Source of the DNA: CAZKNJ01 sp964554185
Lineage (GTDB): Bacteria; 4484-113
Length of the DNA stretch: 22,964 bases
Direction: 5' to 3'
Assembly: GCA_964554185.1 (NCBI GenBank)
Contig: CAZKNJ010000028.1
Location: 1 to 22,964 of the forward strand
The notes under the pieces: model-generated
What the model saw: the letters and a program-made list of their open reading frames with translations, nothing else
The model's database searches: none
Told to the model about the DNA's origin: nothing
Shown: in pieces, positions 1 to 6,732 of the stretch
Numbering within the stretch: position 1 is the stretch's first letter
Layout of the letters: the number at the start of each line of letters is the position of its first letter
Translations under genes and position numbers: made by a program

Positions 1-40
1 GATGTTAGAATCTCCCCACCAAACGAGGTGCATACGAATT

Positions 41-388
41 ATGTGGAGAATCCTGATACTGGTAACAATCCTCTCGCTGGGAGCGCTGGCGCTCGGCGGC
101 TGCAACTTCCTGCAGCCCAGCCCCGACGCCAAGGCGCTGACGGCGGTGAAGGAAGCGCTCTCCGGCCAGCCCGGCTGGCAGGTGGACGACCTCATCATCA
201 AGGTGGAGAGCCTGCGCTGCACCGTGGGCGGCCAACTCGGCAGCATGGTCATTCTGGCCAACCTGTCGGACGCGTTGCAGAAGCTGGTGGACGAAGGCGT
301 CATCACCAGCTTTGAGAATAACTGCGAAGTGCCGGACGGGACCAATCCCCTGATGCAGGACTACACTCCGCCAACGCTCGCGTTCTGA
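41..388 (+). CDS. Small putative lipoprotein of unknown function
   Basis: I do not recognise a family. The 115-residue product begins with a hydrophobic segment (LILVTILSLGALALGGC) that ends in a good lipobox, so export and lipid attachment at Cys21 are likely. The remainder is a short soluble domain with two further cysteines, which could form a disulfide outside the cytoplasm, and no recognisable motif. I chose the ATG at 41 because it puts the signal peptide at the N-terminus and has GAGGTG ten bases upstream (25-30); an upstream in-frame ATG at position 2 would add 13 polar residues before the signal. The gene runs toward fliQ, with 14 bases between the two stop codons. A long minus-strand frame across the same region has no such features and is treated as a shadow. 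The lipoprotein call is fairly sure; the function is unknown. Confidence 0.6.
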   Translation: MWRILILVTILSLGALALGGCNFLQPSPDAKALTAVKEALSGQPGWQVDDLIIKVESLRCTVGGQLGSMVILANLSDALQKLVDEGVITSFENNCEVPDGTNPLMQDYTPPTLAF

Positions 389-402
389 TAGAGGCGCGGC
401 CG

Positions 403-669
403 TTACTTCACGAACTCGTGCAGGTGGCCGAAGATGCTCTCGCTGAAGGCGTACATAATGTTCATCATCCACGGCCCGAAGAAGATGAGCGCCAGGCCGG
501 TGATGACTATCTTGGGGACGAAAGTGAGGGTCTGCTCCTGGATGCTGGTGACGGCCTGGAAGATGCTGATGACCAAGCCCACGATGAGCGATACGCCGAG
601 AATGGGCACCGTCAGCATCAGCCCGGTGACAATCGCGTTGCGCGCCAGGTCCAGGTAGCCTGCTTCCAT
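403..669 (-). CDS. fliQ: Flagellar export gate protein FliQ
   Basis: FliQ is an inner-membrane subunit of the FliPQR export gate of the flagellar type III secretion apparatus. The 88-residue length is exactly that expected, with two hydrophobic helices (about residues 14-38 and 52-72) separated by the conserved amphipathic stretch SIQEQTLTFVPK. The ATG at 669 is preceded by a strong GGAGGTG with a seven-base spacer, and fliP ends 13 bases upstream, so the two are co-transcribed. FliQ is the last gene of the operon here: no fliR follows, and the next gene downstream is on the opposite strand. Identity is secure. Confidence 0.95.
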   Translation of the reverse strand: MEAGYLDLARNAIVTGLMLTVPILGVSLIVGLVISIFQAVTSIQEQTLTFVPKIVITGLALIFFGPWMMNIMYAFSESIFGHLHEFVK

Positions 670-682
670 AGTTGCACCTCCG

Positions 683-1486
683 TCAGTGGAAGCTCTTGAC
701 GATGCTTCCGAACACCAGATTCCACCCGTCCGCCAGGATGAACAACAGCAGCTTGAACGGCAGCGAGATGAGTATCGGCGGCACCATCAGCATGCCCATG
801 CTCATCAGGATGCTCGCCACCACCATATCCACCACCAGGAAAGGGATGTACACGACGAAGCCTATCTGGAAGGCGGTCTTCAGTTCGCTGATCATGAAGC
901 TGGGGACGATTACATAGGTCGGTATCTCGTCCACGCCCGCAGGCTTCAGCTTCGCGAGCGTCACGAACAGCGCCAGGTCCTTCACCCGCGTCTGCTTGAG
1001 CATGAAGCCGCGCACCGGCGATTCCGCCAGCGCCATCGCCTCCCCCACCGGTATCTCCTTGCGCAAGTAGGGCCCCAGCGCCTTGTCGTTGACCTGGCTG
1101 AGAACCGGCGCCATTACAAAAAACGAGAGGAAGAGCGCCAGCCCCACGATGACCGTGTTGGGCGGAGTCTGCTGCGTGCCCATCGCATTGCGCAATAGCG
1201 CCAGCACCACGACGATGCGGGTGAAGGGCGTGACCATCACGAGAATGCTGGGCGCGAGCGTGATGAGGGTGAAGAGCACCATTATCTGGAGAATGCTGGC
1301 GGCGTCGCCGGTGCCCTCCCCTACCTGCAGGTTAATCTCCGGCAGCTGCGCCCAAGCCGCGCGCACCATTCCCACTATGAGCACAATGGCGGTGAGTACG
1401 GCGCTGGCCCGCAGGGCGCTGCGGTGCGCCCGCTGAAAGATGCTGAGCCCACGATTGTCCACTGCCCTGCCCATCCGAATGCTCAT
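683..1486 (-). CDS. fliP: Flagellar export gate protein FliP
   Basis: FliP forms the pentameric core of the flagellar protein-export gate with FliR and FliQ. The product (267 residues from the chosen start) has an N-terminal signal-like hydrophobic segment (about residues 25-46, ending ARAAWA-like at VRAAWAQ), then the conserved membrane block containing TPFTRIVVVLALLRNAMGTQ, the soluble mid-region, and the C-terminal membrane pair with VVDMVVASILMSMGM. FliP is among the few flagellar membrane proteins with a cleaved signal peptide, which fits. The ATG at 1486 lies just past the fliO stop (1491-1493); a TTG at 1507 would overlap fliO and an ATG at 1474 is also possible. GAGG sits only two bases before the chosen ATG, so the exact start is uncertain. 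Identity is secure. Confidence 0.95.
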   Translation of the reverse strand: MSIRMGRAVDNRGLSIFQRAHRSALRASAVLTAIVLIVGMVRAAWAQLPEINLQVGEGTGDAASILQIMVLFTLITLAPSILVMVTPFTRIVVVLALLRNAMGTQQTPPNTVIVGLALFLSFFVMAPVLSQVNDKALGPYLRKEIPVGEAMALAESPVRGFMLKQTRVKDLALFVTLAKLKPAGVDEIPTYVIVPSFMISELKTAFQIGFVVYIPFLVVDMVVASILMSMGMLMVPPILISLPFKLLLFILADGWNLVFGSIVKSFH

Positions 1487-1490
1487 CGCC

Positions 1491-2762
1491 TCAAGTGAGC
1501 CGCTCAATCTCCCCCTTCAACTTGGAAAGTAGGTAGTCCTTACGCGCGCCGTTCCCGTCCTTGGAGAGATACAGCCGCCCTCTGGGATTCGGCCTGGCAG
1601 TCTTACGCGGGAACCAGTTCGGGCGTTCGCCGCCGTTATCCGCCGAAGCCGCATGGCGCTTGCTGCCGCCGTTTTCGTTCACCCGGTTGCGGAAGGGGCT
1701 GTAGGTAGCGCCTGACCCCAGCGTCTTCTCGGCTACCGACTGGGGGGGCCGCTCCGCTACGATGCGACCGCCTTCGCCGTTCGTCCGCGCTTCGCTGCGG
1801 ACACTGGCTGCGGCGCGTTCACGGTGGTGCACGCTGGCCGCCAGCGGGTTCACCGTGCCGCCATCGGCGAAGTCCTCCACCCGGTCGATCAGGGTGACGC
1901 CGTCCTTGGCCAGCCCCAGCAGGTAGACCCGGTTCAGCACCCGCGCGAGGGCAATCTTCCTGCCCGCGGAAACCGTAAACTCGCGCAGAAGCTCAAAGTC
2001 GCTGTCAACCTTGAACAGCGGCTTGGGCTTGACCAGCCGGACGACACCGTAGAGCAGAAACACCAGCCCCAGCACGAAGAACGATGCCGCCACCGAGCGC
2101 CAGGGCGAAATGACCGCAGTCCCCACCCCCGCAGCCGTCAGCTGCTCGTCCAGCGGCGCCGCGGGATCGGTTGCAGTGAACTCGGCCTCCGGGTCAACAA
2201 AGCCTTCCGGCGGGGCTTCGCTCTGCGGCGCCGGCAGCACGCCCGAGATTTCACCGATGGCCGCCTCATCGGCGAAGGTGACGCTGCGGGCGACGCAGCC
2301 GGGCTCCGGCGCGGTAATCGCCGGAGGGAGAAGCAACTCGCCATTCTCTTTGTGCGACTGGGAGACGGCATCGGGCGCGCTGTCCGCTGCGGTCTTGTCG
2401 GCCTTGATGGATTTGCGGTCAAGCTGCGCAGGAAGCGCTGCCACTGCGGTTGATTTCTTCGGAGCAGGCGCCGGGGCCTTGTTGACGGGTGGCAGCTGCG
2501 GCGGGGCGGCCTCAACGGGAATAGTCACCGCAGGCGGCTCGGCCACAGCTTGGCGCACCGGCTGCTTGGCGCCTATGAGAAACCTACGCCAGCCCACCTT
2601 AGGGGATTCCTCCGCCGGTTTCTCTTCAGAGGCCGCAGCCTTGCTGGTGATGACCGTCACCGCGTCGGACTCCTCAGCCTCGGCGGCACTTATGTTCGTA
2701 CCCGCTGCGACGCATAACGCAACAAGCAGCAGGCATATCGCCAGAATCCGTTTAGTCGCCAT
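1491..2762 (-). CDS. fliO: FliO-type flagellar biosynthesis protein with long disordered flanks
   Basis: FliO assists assembly of the FliP ring. Assignment rests on position directly upstream of fliP and on a single membrane helix (about residues 223-244) followed by a FliO-like small beta domain (249-296; REFTVSAGRKIALARV, then VYLLGLAKDGVTLID). At 423 residues the protein is far longer than most FliO (often 100-250). It has a signal peptide (1 to about 27), then some 190 residues rich in Ala, Pro and Glu that would lie outside the membrane, and a basic, probably disordered C-terminal tail (300-423) ending in a charged helix. TAGGAAA lies directly before the ATG at 2762, and the upstream receiver gene ends 50 bases away. 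The family call is good; the roles of the two long extensions are unknown. Confidence 0.85.
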   Translation of the reverse strand: MATKRILAICLLLVALCVAAGTNISAAEAEESDAVTVITSKAAASEEKPAEESPKVGWRRFLIGAKQPVRQAVAEPPAVTIPVEAAPPQLPPVNKAPAPAPKKSTAVAALPAQLDRKSIKADKTAADSAPDAVSQSHKENGELLLPPAITAPEPGCVARSVTFADEAAIGEISGVLPAPQSEAPPEGFVDPEAEFTATDPAAPLDEQLTAAGVGTAVISPWRSVAASFFVLGLVFLLYGVVRLVKPKPLFKVDSDFELLREFTVSAGRKIALARVLNRVYLLGLAKDGVTLIDRVEDFADGGTVNPLAASVHHRERAAASVRSEARTNGEGGRIVAERPPQSVAEKTLGSGATYSPFRNRVNENGGSKRHAASADNGGERPNWFPRKTARPNPRGRLYLSKDGNGARKDYLLSKLKGEIERLT

Positions 2763-2812
2763 TTTCCTACCCCGGTTACCCTACGGTTTCAACCAACAGC
2801 CGCCGTCCGTGC

Positions 2813-3370
2813 TCAATCCCCGGTTGCGGCGGCTTCCTCGCCAGCCTTCTCGTTCACTTCGGCTTCCGCCACGGGAGGAGCTGCCGGGTCCTCCGGCGGC
2901 GCTTCAGCCTCGTCTTCGGCAGGCGCAGTTGTTTCTGCGGAGCTCTCGGCTGTCGCCGGTGCTTCGGCAGGAGCAACTTCCGCCTCGGTGCTTTCCTCGC
3001 GCACCGGCTCCTCGATATGCGTCCCACGGCATTTCTCGAGCGCTTCCAGCAGACGGGATTCGCCCAGAGGCTTAGCCATCAAGTCGCTAACCCCCGCCTT
3101 GCGCGCCTCTACCACCAAGCTCTCGGTGCAGTTTCCAGCGTAACCGATTACGCAGAGGTCAGGCCTTTCCGACACCGCAATCTTGACCAACGACAGAGCG
3201 TCGTGCAGGTCCAGATCTATCAAGACCACATCAGGTTTACGCTCGCGGAGAGTATTCACCGCGGCCTGCGGCAGGCCGGTTTCGCCGACCACTTCCACGC
3301 CCGCGCGGGGCAGCACTTCGTGCAGAAAGCCCAGTATGATCGGCGACTCTTCTACCAGCAGTACCTTCAC
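2813..3370 (-). CDS. Degenerate CheY-like receiver with acidic C-terminal tail
   Basis: A receiver (REC) domain occupies residues 1 to about 116, followed by about 65 residues of Ala/Glu/Pro-rich low-complexity sequence. The candidate phosphoacceptor is Asp52 in VVLIDLDL, and the conserved lysine is Lys100 in AKPL. Other switch residues depart from consensus: the usual Asp-Asp pair after strand 1 is Glu7-Glu8 (LLVEES), and the Thr/Ser after strand 4 is Ala78 by my alignment (VIGYAGN). Flagellar operons of several lineages carry cheY between fliN/fliY and fliO, so a switch-related regulator is the natural guess, but phosphorylation may be weak or absent. I chose GTG at 3370, five bases after GGAGG; a TTG one codon earlier would be too close to it. 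The 24-base gap to fliN places it in the operon. Confidence 0.8.
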   Translation of the reverse strand: MKVLLVEESPIILGFLHEVLPRAGVEVVGETGLPQAAVNTLRERKPDVVLIDLDLHDALSLVKIAVSERPDLCVIGYAGNCTESLVVEARKAGVSDLMAKPLGESRLLEALEKCRGTHIEEPVREESTEAEVAPAEAPATAESSAETTAPAEDEAEAPPEDPAAPPVAEAEVNEKAGEEAAATGD

Positions 3371-3394
3371 CAAGTCCTCCCGAATTGGCGGGCG

Positions 3395-4459
3395 CTAATT
3401 CTCGATTAGCTGCTTGATGCGCTCTTCCTGCGTGAGGATGGAAGTGATGCGCACGCCGAAGTTCTCGTCAACCACCACGACTTCGCCGCGGGCGAAGGGC
3501 TTACCGTTCACCAGCAGGTCAACCTGCTCGCCAGCAAGCTTGTTCAGCGTGAGCAAGCTGCCCTGGCCGTAGCCGAGAATGGTTTTGATGTTGGTGCGGG
3601 TCCGGCCCAGCTCAACCGTTATGTTCAGCGGGACATCCAGCAGCAGGCTGAGATTACCCACGTCCGGCGGCTCCGCATCCGACAGCTCCTTGAAATCAAC
3701 CGGTTGGTATTCCACTTCTTCTTCCACCGGCTCTACGTGCGCAGCCTCAGACTCGGGGCGCCTTTGTTGCTCCGGTGGAGGCTCTGACGCCTTCCGGGCC
3801 TTGGCGCCCCGCAGCGCCTCGTTGCTGACCAGCGCCGTGAAGGGGCATTTCTCGCCTTCCATCACCAGCAGAAAGCGGACTGCAACCGGGCTGGAGCCTC
3901 CCAGGTCGGAGATGGGAGGCGGCGTCTCGGGCATGCTCACTTGCGAGATGGTCACCTCGCCCAGACCGGTTTCGCTGAAGTGCTGCGCCCAGGCTGCGCC
4001 TAGCTGGGTGACCACTTCGTTGAGTGCGCCCAGCCGCGCCGGATCGCCCGGAGCCAGTTGGGATGCAGCCTCTCCGCCTACAAGATGTTTTAGCAGGCGC
4101 TGCACCAAACCATCGTCAAGCACCAAAGCGTACTTATCGGAAACGGCCCCAGCGAGGTTGAACTGGCAGGTGTAGGGCGGCAGCTGCACTGTTGAAGCAT
4201 CCGCCTCCTGCACCTCTTCAACCGTGCTGATACTGCCGATGATGCTGGACAGCACGGAAGCGGTCATATTGGCGAAGGCCCATACCTTGGGGTCGTCGGT
4301 CGCCTTGCCGGCGGGGGCTGGTGAGGGTTTCGCCTCAGGCGCGGGGACTTCTGCGTTCACCTGCTCAGCCGCGGTTTCCGCCTCCGCACCGGCATCAGGC
4401 GCTTCACCCGCAGCTTCAGTTTCATTGACGCCGCCGTTTGTCTCTTTTTCTTCTTCCAT
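3395..4459 (-). CDS. fliN: Flagellar motor switch protein FliN (FliY-like long form)
   Basis: FliN forms the lower part of the C-ring, which sets rotation direction and helps dock export cargo. The C-terminal SpoA domain (about residues 268-345) is typical: LSLLLDVPLNITVELGRTR, then the GYGQGSLLTLNKLAGE block and FARGEVVVVDENFGVRI. At 354 residues it is much longer than E. coli FliN (about 137). An acidic low-complexity leader (1-55) precedes a folded region (57-215) that resembles the CheC/FliY-like module; around LNEVVTQLGAAW it keeps the helix pattern but lacks the clear E-x2-N phosphatase motif, so CheY-P phosphatase activity is doubtful. A second acidic linker (222-262) joins it to SpoA. 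The ATG overlaps the fliM stop as TGATG, which implies translational coupling. Identity is secure; the middle domain is inferred. Confidence 0.92.
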   Translation of the reverse strand: MEEEKETNGGVNETEAAGEAPDAGAEAETAAEQVNAEVPAPEAKPSPAPAGKATDDPKVWAFANMTASVLSSIIGSISTVEEVQEADASTVQLPPYTCQFNLAGAVSDKYALVLDDGLVQRLLKHLVGGEAASQLAPGDPARLGALNEVVTQLGAAWAQHFSETGLGEVTISQVSMPETPPPISDLGGSSPVAVRFLLVMEGEKCPFTALVSNEALRGAKARKASEPPPEQQRRPESEAAHVEPVEEEVEYQPVDFKELSDAEPPDVGNLSLLLDVPLNITVELGRTRTNIKTILGYGQGSLLTLNKLAGEQVDLLVNGKPFARGEVVVVDENFGVRITSILTQEERIKQLIEN

Positions 4460-5460
4460 CAGGTATCAATGTCCTCTTCGTTCTTGATTACGCGGGATAT
4501 CTTGACCGCAAGATGCCCGCGCGACTTCCCCGGAACCCCGAGGAACTTCAGCCGGCCTTCCACGTAAACCTTCATATCCTCATCCACCCGCGTGTCCAGC
4601 TTGATCAGGTCTCCCGCCTCCAGCGCCAGCAGATCCTCCAGATCAACGCGTGCGCTTCCGAGATCCACGCGCAATGGGACACCCACACGCGAGACGAAGT
4701 CCTTGATTTGCTCCACCGTCGCCTCATCCGGGTGGGCAGCCTTCACGCCGATAAAGGACTGAGCCGAGAGGTAGGACACAATGGGCTCCAGCATCACGTA
4801 GGGGTACAGGATGTTGAACATCCCCGCGAGCCCCGAGACCTGAATCTCCATTGAGACGACAAGCACGATGTCACCGGAAGCAGCGACGCTCACGAACTGC
4901 GGGTTGCTCTCCACGGTTCCCAGCGAGGGCTCCACCTCCACCAGTCGTCCCCAGGCTTCTTTCAACATCACGAACCCATCTTCCAAAATGGTGGCGATTA
5001 CCCGCTTTTCAATGTTCGTGAGCTCGCGCGCCTGGCCGCCGGGTCCTCCTCGCCCACCCAGCAGCCGCTCAAAGATGGGGAAGCCCAGGTTGGTGGAGAG
5101 CTCCATCAGGCCGTTGCCCTCCAGCGGAGGCATGGAGAAGGTGGTGAGTATCGTGGGGCTCGGCAGCTCCATTATGAACTCTTCGTAAGTCATCTGCTCG
5201 ACGCCCAGGATGGAGGCCTGCACCGGTTGCCGCAGCACCGCGCCCAGCGGATTCGCCCACAGGCGGGCGAAATTCTCGTGCAGCATCTGGATTGTGCGGA
5301 AGTGCTCCTTGCTGAACTTCTCGGGCCGGCTGAAATCGTAGGTCTTTACTTTGGCCGTGCGCCTTTCCCTGCTTTCCGCCAGGGCGTTCGGCTTTATCTC
5401 GCCGGACGACAAAGCCGCAAGCAGCGTATCAATTTCCTCCTGTGTGAGTCGTTCTTCCAT
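4459..5460 (-). CDS. fliM: Flagellar motor switch protein FliM
   Basis: FliM is the C-ring subunit that binds phosphorylated CheY and contacts FliG. The 333-residue length is normal. The extreme N-terminus carries the CheY-P-binding motif (LTQEEIDTLLAAL, residues 5-17), the middle domain contains the FliG-binding GG-x-G-type loop (LLGGRGGPGG, about residue 133), and the C-terminal SpoA domain includes VPLRVDLGSARVDLEDLLAL and the following LIKLDTRVDED block. It is the first gene of the minus-strand operon. A promoter with TTTACA and TAGAAT 17 bases apart lies just upstream. The start codon is ATG, with a modest GGGGA as ribosome-binding site. Identity is secure. Confidence 0.95.
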   Translation of the reverse strand: MEERLTQEEIDTLLAALSSGEIKPNALAESRERRTAKVKTYDFSRPEKFSKEHFRTIQMLHENFARLWANPLGAVLRQPVQASILGVEQMTYEEFIMELPSPTILTTFSMPPLEGNGLMELSTNLGFPIFERLLGGRGGPGGQARELTNIEKRVIATILEDGFVMLKEAWGRLVEVEPSLGTVESNPQFVSVAASGDIVLVVSMEIQVSGLAGMFNILYPYVMLEPIVSYLSAQSFIGVKAAHPDEATVEQIKDFVSRVGVPLRVDLGSARVDLEDLLALEAGDLIKLDTRVDEDMKVYVEGRLKFLGVPGKSRGHLAVKISRVIKNEEDIDT

Positions 5461-5493
5461 CCGAATCCCCGGTGCCCCAAACGCGTTTTCAGC

Positions 5494-5522
5494 ATTCTAA
5501 CGCCGGCCTATTGGGGTGTAAA
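5494..5522 (-). promoter_or_regulatory. Sigma70-like promoter of the fliM operon
   Basis: On the minus strand TTTACA (5517-5522) and TAGAAT (5494-5499) are separated by exactly 17 bases, five of six consensus bases in each box. Transcription would begin near 5487, leaving a leader of about 26 bases before the fliM ATG. A near-palindrome AGCGC-TG-GCGCT (5522-5533) abuts the -35 box and could be an operator. The promoter is of the housekeeping type, not the sigma28 or sigma54 types often used for flagellar genes. It is inferred from sequence only. Confidence 0.55.
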
Positions 5523-5657
5523 GCGCTGGCGCTGCGACTCGCGATTAAATTTGTGGCGGTGCCTGTGGAAACGGTGTTGATAACGTGACAGCCGCATTGA
5601 TTCTATCGGCAGATTCGCCCTGAGCCTTCAGCGGAGCCCTTAACCTCGGTTGACACA

Positions 5658-6680
5658 TCAGCCGCCAAACGGCTCGGCGCGGTCACCCGATCTCAACTCG
5701 CTCTCCAGCTCGGAGCCGTCAGCGATGGTGGTGCCGCGATCCACCATCACCGTTTCCAGTACGCAGTCATCACCGACTTCCGCGCCGGGCAGCAGAATGC
5801 AGTTGCGCAGACGGCAGTTGCTGCCGACCTTCACACCCGACATTAGCGTAACCCGGTGGAACAGGTCGCACTTGTCTCCGAGTTTCACGCTGTTGTTGAT
5901 GTAGATGAGGTCGCGGAACAGGGTGAAGTCGGTTCTGCGTCCGCCAAAATTGGCCGTACCCATCATCAGGAAGTACGACAGCACATCAAAGTGCGCATTG
6001 AAGTAGCTCCCCAGCGTGCCCACATCACGCCAGAAGCCCTGATGCAGGTGCGCGGCGATTTTGCCCTCGGCGGCCAACTGGGGGAAGAAGTCGCGCTCCA
6101 GGCTGAATGCCCCGGACGTTTCCCGTAGCTGGGTGCAGGCCTCTGCCGAAAGGAGATAGATGCCGGCGTTGATGTAAGTGAGCTTCCTAGGCTCCTGCGG
6201 TGGAGCCTTCTCACAAAACCCGGTAACCATCCTTTCCTGGCTGAATTGCAGCGTCCCGTAGGCCTGCGGGTCGCGCACGGGCGCGCCCACGAGCGTCATC
6301 TGCGCGCCGGAGCGCTGATGAGTATCCAGGAGGCTGCGGGGGGAGATGTCACAGATGATGTCGCCGTTCAACACTATCGCGGGGCCTTCCACCCCGCCTT
6401 CCCGCAAGGCGTTGGCCAGCGCGCCGCCGGTGCCGAGAGGCTCATCCTCGCTGACAAACCGCATCGCCGCTGCTCCGCCGTAGCGGCGGCAGGTTTCCTC
6501 CACCGCCGCGCTCAGATGCCCCAGCGCCATCACCACAGCTTCGCATCGAATCTGCTCGGCGATGTCGAGCTGATAGTCCACCAGCGGGCGGTCCAGGAAG
6601 TCGATGATGGATTTGGGGCGCTTGAACGTCAGCGGGTAAAGCCTGGTGCCCAGCCCGCCCGAGAGTATCACTGCGTCCAC
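5658..6680 (-). CDS. Sugar-1-phosphate nucleotidyltransferase (mannose-1-P guanylyl / glucose-1-P type)
   Basis: This enzyme would join a nucleoside triphosphate to a sugar-1-phosphate, giving a nucleotide sugar for cell-surface polysaccharide. The N-terminus carries the family signature GGLGTRLYPLTFKRPK (residues 8-23); PLGTGGALANA, VLNGDIICD (metal-binding Asp) and FWRDVGTLGSY are further catalytic-domain blocks. The C-terminal portion (about 255-325) has hexapeptide-like turns (VKLGDKC, VKVGSNC, AEVGDDC) of a left-handed beta-helix. Length (340) fits GDP-mannose pyrophosphorylase-like proteins, but nucleotide and sugar specificity cannot be read from the sequence. Translation starts at GTG 6680 with no Shine-Dalgarno; an extended -10 element sits six bases upstream, consistent with a leaderless mRNA. 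The gene diverges from the phosphohexomutase, which would supply its sugar-1-phosphate. Confidence 0.88.
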   Translation of the reverse strand: MDAVILSGGLGTRLYPLTFKRPKSIIDFLDRPLVDYQLDIAEQIRCEAVVMALGHLSAAVEETCRRYGGAAAMRFVSEDEPLGTGGALANALREGGVEGPAIVLNGDIICDISPRSLLDTHQRSGAQMTLVGAPVRDPQAYGTLQFSQERMVTGFCEKAPPQEPRKLTYINAGIYLLSAEACTQLRETSGAFSLERDFFPQLAAEGKIAAHLHQGFWRDVGTLGSYFNAHFDVLSYFLMMGTANFGGRRTDFTLFRDLIYINNSVKLGDKCDLFHRVTLMSGVKVGSNCRLRNCILLPGAEVGDDCVLETVMVDRGTTIADGSELESELRSGDRAEPFGG

Positions 6681-6686
6681 CGGCTC

Positions 6687-6695
6687 ATCATATCA
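6687..6695 (-). promoter_or_regulatory. Extended -10 promoter, probable leaderless start of the nucleotidyltransferase
   Basis: On the minus strand the sequence reads TGATATGAT, an extended -10 (TGnTATGAT). Six bases separate its 3' end from the GTG at 6680, so the expected transcription start coincides with the G of the start codon. There is no purine-rich Shine-Dalgarno, and only a weak -35 candidate (TTGCTT, spacing 19). Confidence 0.45.
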
Positions 6696-6719
6696 CGGCT
6701 GCATGTGCGTGAAGCAATG

Positions 6720-6725
6720 TATAAT
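6720..6725 (+). promoter_or_regulatory. -10 box of the phosphohexomutase gene, probable leaderless start
   Basis: A perfect TATAAT lies seven bases before the ATG at 6733, which places the transcription start at about 6732-6733. No Shine-Dalgarno is present between the box and the ATG. No convincing -35 hexamer is seen at 16-18 bases. Confidence 0.45.
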
Positions 6726-6732
6726 CTCCGTG

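Noticed and set aside
5..472. 155-codon minus-strand open frame across the lipoprotein gene and the fliQ end
   Set aside because: It overlaps fliQ, its composition is Arg/His/Gln-rich as expected of an antisense frame in GC-rich DNA, and the plus strand has a signal peptide with lipobox.
2110..3075. 321-codon plus-strand open frame
   Set aside because: It is antisense to fliO and the receiver gene; its Ser/Ala/Gly-rich, then Pro/Arg/Leu-rich composition mirrors the low-complexity codons on the other strand.
5650..5655. Plus-strand TTGACA, a perfect -35 box
   Set aside because: No -10 lies at a suitable distance and no plus-strand gene follows; it lies across the stop of the minus-strand nucleotidyltransferase gene.
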